A stretch of 39,821 bases of DNA, taken from positions 1 to 39,821 of the forward strand of contig JAHLWH010000279.1 in NCBI GenBank assembly GCA_019058015.1. Direction: 5' to 3'. Made by a program: the position numbers and the translations under genes. The notes below the pieces were generated by a model. That model worked only from the letters and a program-made list of their open reading frames with translations, was not told the origin of the DNA and did no database searches. Shown here one piece after another: positions 36,729-39,821 of this stretch. Origin of the DNA: Promethearchaeota archaeon (GTDB lineage Archaea; Asgardarchaeota; Lokiarchaeia; Sigyniarchaeales; SOKP01). The stretch's first letter is position 1. Each line of letters begins with the position of its first letter.

Positions 36729-38300
36729 TCAACTCAAAAGGGCCATTATCTCCCCTAATTCTTTCATTTTTTTCATTCCGCTAATTTTTAACTTTCTGGT
36801 AAGCATCTTAAATAACGCTGAAATTTTGGATATATTTCCACTACTAAAATCAAAAAACAATTCAGCAGTGCATACCATTGAGGCATCAACTTCAAGGTTT
36901 TCCAGTGTTTCTTTGTCGTTTCTAATATGTTTTACATCCAATTTACCATTTTCTACTGTAATTAAAGCTCCATACTTCTGGTCTGTGAGATTATATAAAA
37001 TTTTTAATGTTTTATCTTTGTACTTTTCTTTAAACTCTTCTATATTATTTATGGGTTCCATTTGTTGCCATAGTAATCCTGCAAGCCCTCTTCTAACTTC
37101 TGTTTTTGGAAATGGCGTGGGTTTTTGTTTCCATTCATTAAAAGACTCCCTATGTGGTAACTCAAATTCAATGATATCCAAATTATCAGCTATTGGTAAT
37201 TTCCCATAAGTCTTAACTGCTGCTACAGCAGCGTGGATATGATCTGATGGAGCATCAGCCGGGATATTAGCTAAAAAAATGGACAAATTATGATCTCGAG
37301 CAAAAGCATCTATAAATCTCTTTATATTGTCTACAATTTTTTCAGCTGGACCATCACGGAGCAATCGAGCATTAACACCTGCTGTAATTGTCACTTTTTG
37401 ACCTTTTTTTCGATACTTTGCTGTGTAATCTCGAACAGCTTCCATAGGATATTCATGCCAACGTCCCATTGCAAGAAATAAAGCGGGAGCACCCGTACTG
37501 GCAATTTGGACATCAAAACTTCCATGCAAAATTTCTGGATCAAATTTTTCTAGTCGTTCTTCGCAATAATCACCACTAACGTTCATAGCTACTACACCAA
37601 ATTTCTTAATTTTTTTCGATAGGCGTAAATTATAGGGTACTACCCACTCCATCATTTCCTTTACTGATAAATTTGGGATACAAGCCCAAGCATCAGCCCC
37701 CACCGCCATAAGAGCTCCGGAATATTCGTTTTGTACTTTAATGTACGGAACCAAAACATCGTCTACAATAAATTGAAATAGTTCATGAGCAAATTGTGGA
37801 TTTTTTCTCATAGCTTTAATAAGCGCTGGATACCCCATCATTCCAACTGCCATGCTAAATGGTGCGCAAAAAAATCCTGTACTAAATCCATATTCGCAAC
37901 CTCGATCCATTAATTCAAAAACAAAAGGAAATCGTCCGTCTTTGTGAAAATTTATTCTCTTCTTTTTAAGTCTTTTCAAATCTTCGGGATTCTTGATAAG
38001 TGGTTCACGAAAATCGATAGTAGGCATTGAATTTTCGCCATAAATCATCTTTCCTCCTAATGCCTCTATTTCAATATTATAGGCATCAAGTCCAAGCGCG
38101 ATACTATCAAACCCATAATAACCTGCTACTAAAGTACCAGCTTCAATATTTGATTCTATTTCAGTATAAAACTTCTTTCCAGAGATTCCTGCTAATCTCA
38201 TAGTATGATCATGACATTGAACAGCAATTTGAAGCCTATCTTTTCCTCCAACACCAAAAACACTACCCAAATCTTTTTTTACTTCTCCTGTTTGAGCCAT
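36729..38300 (-). CDS. Uroporphyrinogen decarboxylase-like (MtaA/CmuA superfamily) methyltransferase with SCP2-like C-terminal extension
   Basis: URO-D fold motifs (FCAPFSMAVGMMGYPALIKAM; ADAWACIPNLSVKEMMEWVVPYNLRL); C-terminal ~110 aa ILYNLTDQKYGALITVENGKLDV...STISALFKML...LKISGMKKMKELGEIMALLS-type segment. Confidence 0.8.
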   Translation of the reverse strand: MAQTGEVKKDLGSVFGVGGKDRLQIAVQCHDHTMRLAGISGKKFYTEIESNIEAGTLVAGYYGFDSIALGLDAYNIEIEALGGKMIYGENSMPTIDFREPLIKNPEDLKRLKKKRINFHKDGRFPFVFELMDRGCEYGFSTGFFCAPFSMAVGMMGYPALIKAMRKNPQFAHELFQFIVDDVLVPYIKVQNEYSGALMAVGADAWACIPNLSVKEMMEWVVPYNLRLSKKIKKFGVVAMNVSGDYCEERLEKFDPEILHGSFDVQIASTGAPALFLAMGRWHEYPMEAVRDYTAKYRKKGQKVTITAGVNARLLRDGPAEKIVDNIKRFIDAFARDHNLSIFLANIPADAPSDHIHAAVAAVKTYGKLPIADNLDIIEFELPHRESFNEWKQKPTPFPKTEVRRGLAGLLWQQMEPINNIEEFKEKYKDKTLKILYNLTDQKYGALITVENGKLDVKHIRNDKETLENLEVDASMVCTAELFFDFSSGNISKISALFKMLTRKLKISGMKKMKELGEIMALLS

Positions 38301-38301
38301 T

Positions 38302-38976
38302 TTAATCCACCCCCAGAACCTTTTTAGCTTTTTCTACAGCATCAAAAGCATCTTTTCCCCAAGCATCCGCTCCGATTTCATCAGCAAATTCTTGTGTAGT
38401 TGGTACACCCCCCACCATTACTTTAACATTAGTTCTTAAACCTTCTGTTTGAAGTTTTTTTAGGATTTCCTTCATTTCCAGCATTGTGGTTGTCATGTAG
38501 CATCCTAATCCTAAAATATCTGGTTTCAATTCTTTTACTTTACTTATAAAAGTTTCAGTAGGAACATCCTCTCCCAAATCTATTACTTCGAATCCACCAC
38601 TTCTTAGAGTTGCTTTTACCATTATTTTACCTAGATTATGCATATCACCAGCTACAGTACCAATAATTACTTTCCCAGCCTTCCCAATCTCCTCTGCAGA
38701 TAATTGGGGCTCAACAACCTCCATAGCCATTCGGAATGCCTCAGCACTCATCACAACATCTGGCAGAAAATATTCATTTCGTTTCCATAGTTCTCCAGCT
38801 TCTTGAATACCAGGTACAACACCTTCATTCACTATTCGTAAAGATTCAATCTCTTCTTTGAGCGCTTTTTGGGTTAAATCATAGGCCAAATCATCCTCAC
38901 CTTCGAGTACTGCTTTTTTTATTTCCAATAAAATATCAGATTCATCTATAATTATATCAACTCTTTTTTTATCCAC
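38302..38976 (-). CDS. Corrinoid (B12-binding) methyltransferase protein, MtbC/MttC-like
   Basis: GTVAGDMHNLGKIMVKATLRSGGFEVIDLGEDVPTETFI (DxHxxG), GLGCYMTTTMLEM, MVGGVPTTQEFADEIGADAW. Confidence 0.9.
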   Translation of the reverse strand: MDKKRVDIIIDESDILLEIKKAVLEGEDDLAYDLTQKALKEEIESLRIVNEGVVPGIQEAGELWKRNEYFLPDVVMSAEAFRMAMEVVEPQLSAEEIGKAGKVIIGTVAGDMHNLGKIMVKATLRSGGFEVIDLGEDVPTETFISKVKELKPDILGLGCYMTTTMLEMKEILKKLQTEGLRTNVKVMVGGVPTTQEFADEIGADAWGKDAFDAVEKAKKVLGVD

Positions 38977-39163
38977 TTCTTAAAATCTAATTCATTTTTA
39001 ATTAGACATTTAAAACTTACGCTACATCATATTTATAAACTTTTTCACAATTAATCGATTATTTATAGAATATGTCATAAACTATATTATGAGAAGTATT
39101 ATCAATACTTTCAACCTATTACTGTTAAATTTAAAAAGAAAAAAAATCTTTAGGGTCAATATT

Positions 39164-39352
39164 CTAAATTGGGATATATTTCCAAGGATCTTGTCTAATT
39201 AAATTCCAGGATTTTTCTGCGTAATCGTTTATCATTCTGTGTGTATTAAAATATGTAGCTAAAGTGATTGTATTTTTCATTCTCCATGGCCACTCATCCT
39301 GGTCCATCCAGGTAGGAATAATTTCATTAATTATCCTGCAATTTTTGCACAA
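39164..39352 (-). pseudogene. C-terminal fragment of an alpha-glucan (glycogen) phosphorylase-like protein, copy 2
   Basis: IINEIIPTWMDQDEWPWRMKNTITLATYFNTHRMINDYAEKSWNLIRQDPWKYIPI*; homologous to copy 1 at 36524-36673. Confidence 0.75.
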
Positions 39353-39780
39353 ATATATGCAAAAATCAATATTCCTCCAGCAACAATTATTAGAATCATT
39401 CCCAGCCTCATTGTAAAAATTATTTCAATCCCTAGACCGATTTGTTCTAAAGCATATGAAACTACAAATATCATACCATAAAAAAATATTATTTCAGTAA
39501 TAATATAAGAAAGACCATTTCTTAACCATTTTTTCCTTGCTTTCTTAAGTTCTATATTCCCAGATACAACTCTAATCGCTGATATTATCAAAAATAATGC
39601 TCCAAGAATGAAAAAAACCATAAAAGATATTCCTAGCCAATAAAATGTAGTTTGAAGTCCCTCCGCCTCAGGTAAGATTGCTGTATATGACTCTAGTTCA
39701 TTAACGATTCCCCCTCCAAATGGTAATAAATCACCTTCTATTAACAGCGGGATTGAAGGAATATTTATAGCGATATGCAT
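39331..39780 (-). CDS. Integral membrane protein, unknown
   Basis: 149-aa ORF with four or so hydrophobic segments. Confidence 0.55.
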   Translation of the reverse strand: MHIAINIPSIPLLIEGDLLPFGGGIVNELESYTAILPEAEGLQTTFYWLGISFMVFFILGALFLIISAIRVVSGNIELKKARKKWLRNGLSYIITEIIFFYGMIFVVSYALEQIGLGIEIIFTMRLGMILIIVAGGILIFAYICAKIAG

Positions 39781-39821
39781 TATTGGATATAATAGAGAAA
39801 TTAATAATACTATAGCTGTAA

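Noticed and set aside
36598-37209. 203-aa + strand ORF in the track
   Set aside because: Antisense to the well-supported URO-D-like gene (36729-38300); composition typical of a shadow ORF.
39164-39352. 62-aa ORF as a novel small protein
   Set aside because: Better explained as a phosphorylase C-terminal fragment; upstream MCKNCR part is likely incidental sequence overlapping the neighbouring gene.

Overview
AT-rich archaeal chromosome window. The gene families and predicted surface/regulatory proteins fit an Asgard-type archaeon, but that is inference because no rRNA or marker gene is present. Most of the window is metabolic: NAD kinase and HisC-like genes, 3-hydroxyacyl-CoA dehydrogenase, Ldh-family dehydrogenase, a larE-larB-larC operon, a sulfatase, a GlcD/GlcF-like oxidase pair, 4-hydroxybutyryl-CoA dehydratase, an MtnA-like isomerase, Dus, and a corrinoid/URO-D methyltransferase pair. 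The main accessory signals are: (1) a ~4.9 kb insertion (about 18.1-22.98 kb) carrying a HerA/VirB4-like ATPase and a long charged GIY-YIG protein, flanked by an intact membrane-protein gene and a displaced 3'-end copy of it; (2) an A16 run in the GIY-YIG gene with an A_AAA_AAG slippery heptamer exactly where a -1 shift joins two ORFs; (3) a transmembrane protein with a double winged-helix C-terminus, next to a paralogue with a similar ectodomain but no DNA-binding domain; (4) an in-frame TAG splitting a FAD-linked oxidase; (5) several orphan C-terminal gene fragments (TPR, DUF457-like, PHP, radical SAM/SPASM, two glucan phosphorylase ends), two of which flank the corrinoid methyltransferase pair as direct repeats. 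I could not find any tRNA, rRNA or CRISPR array by eye.
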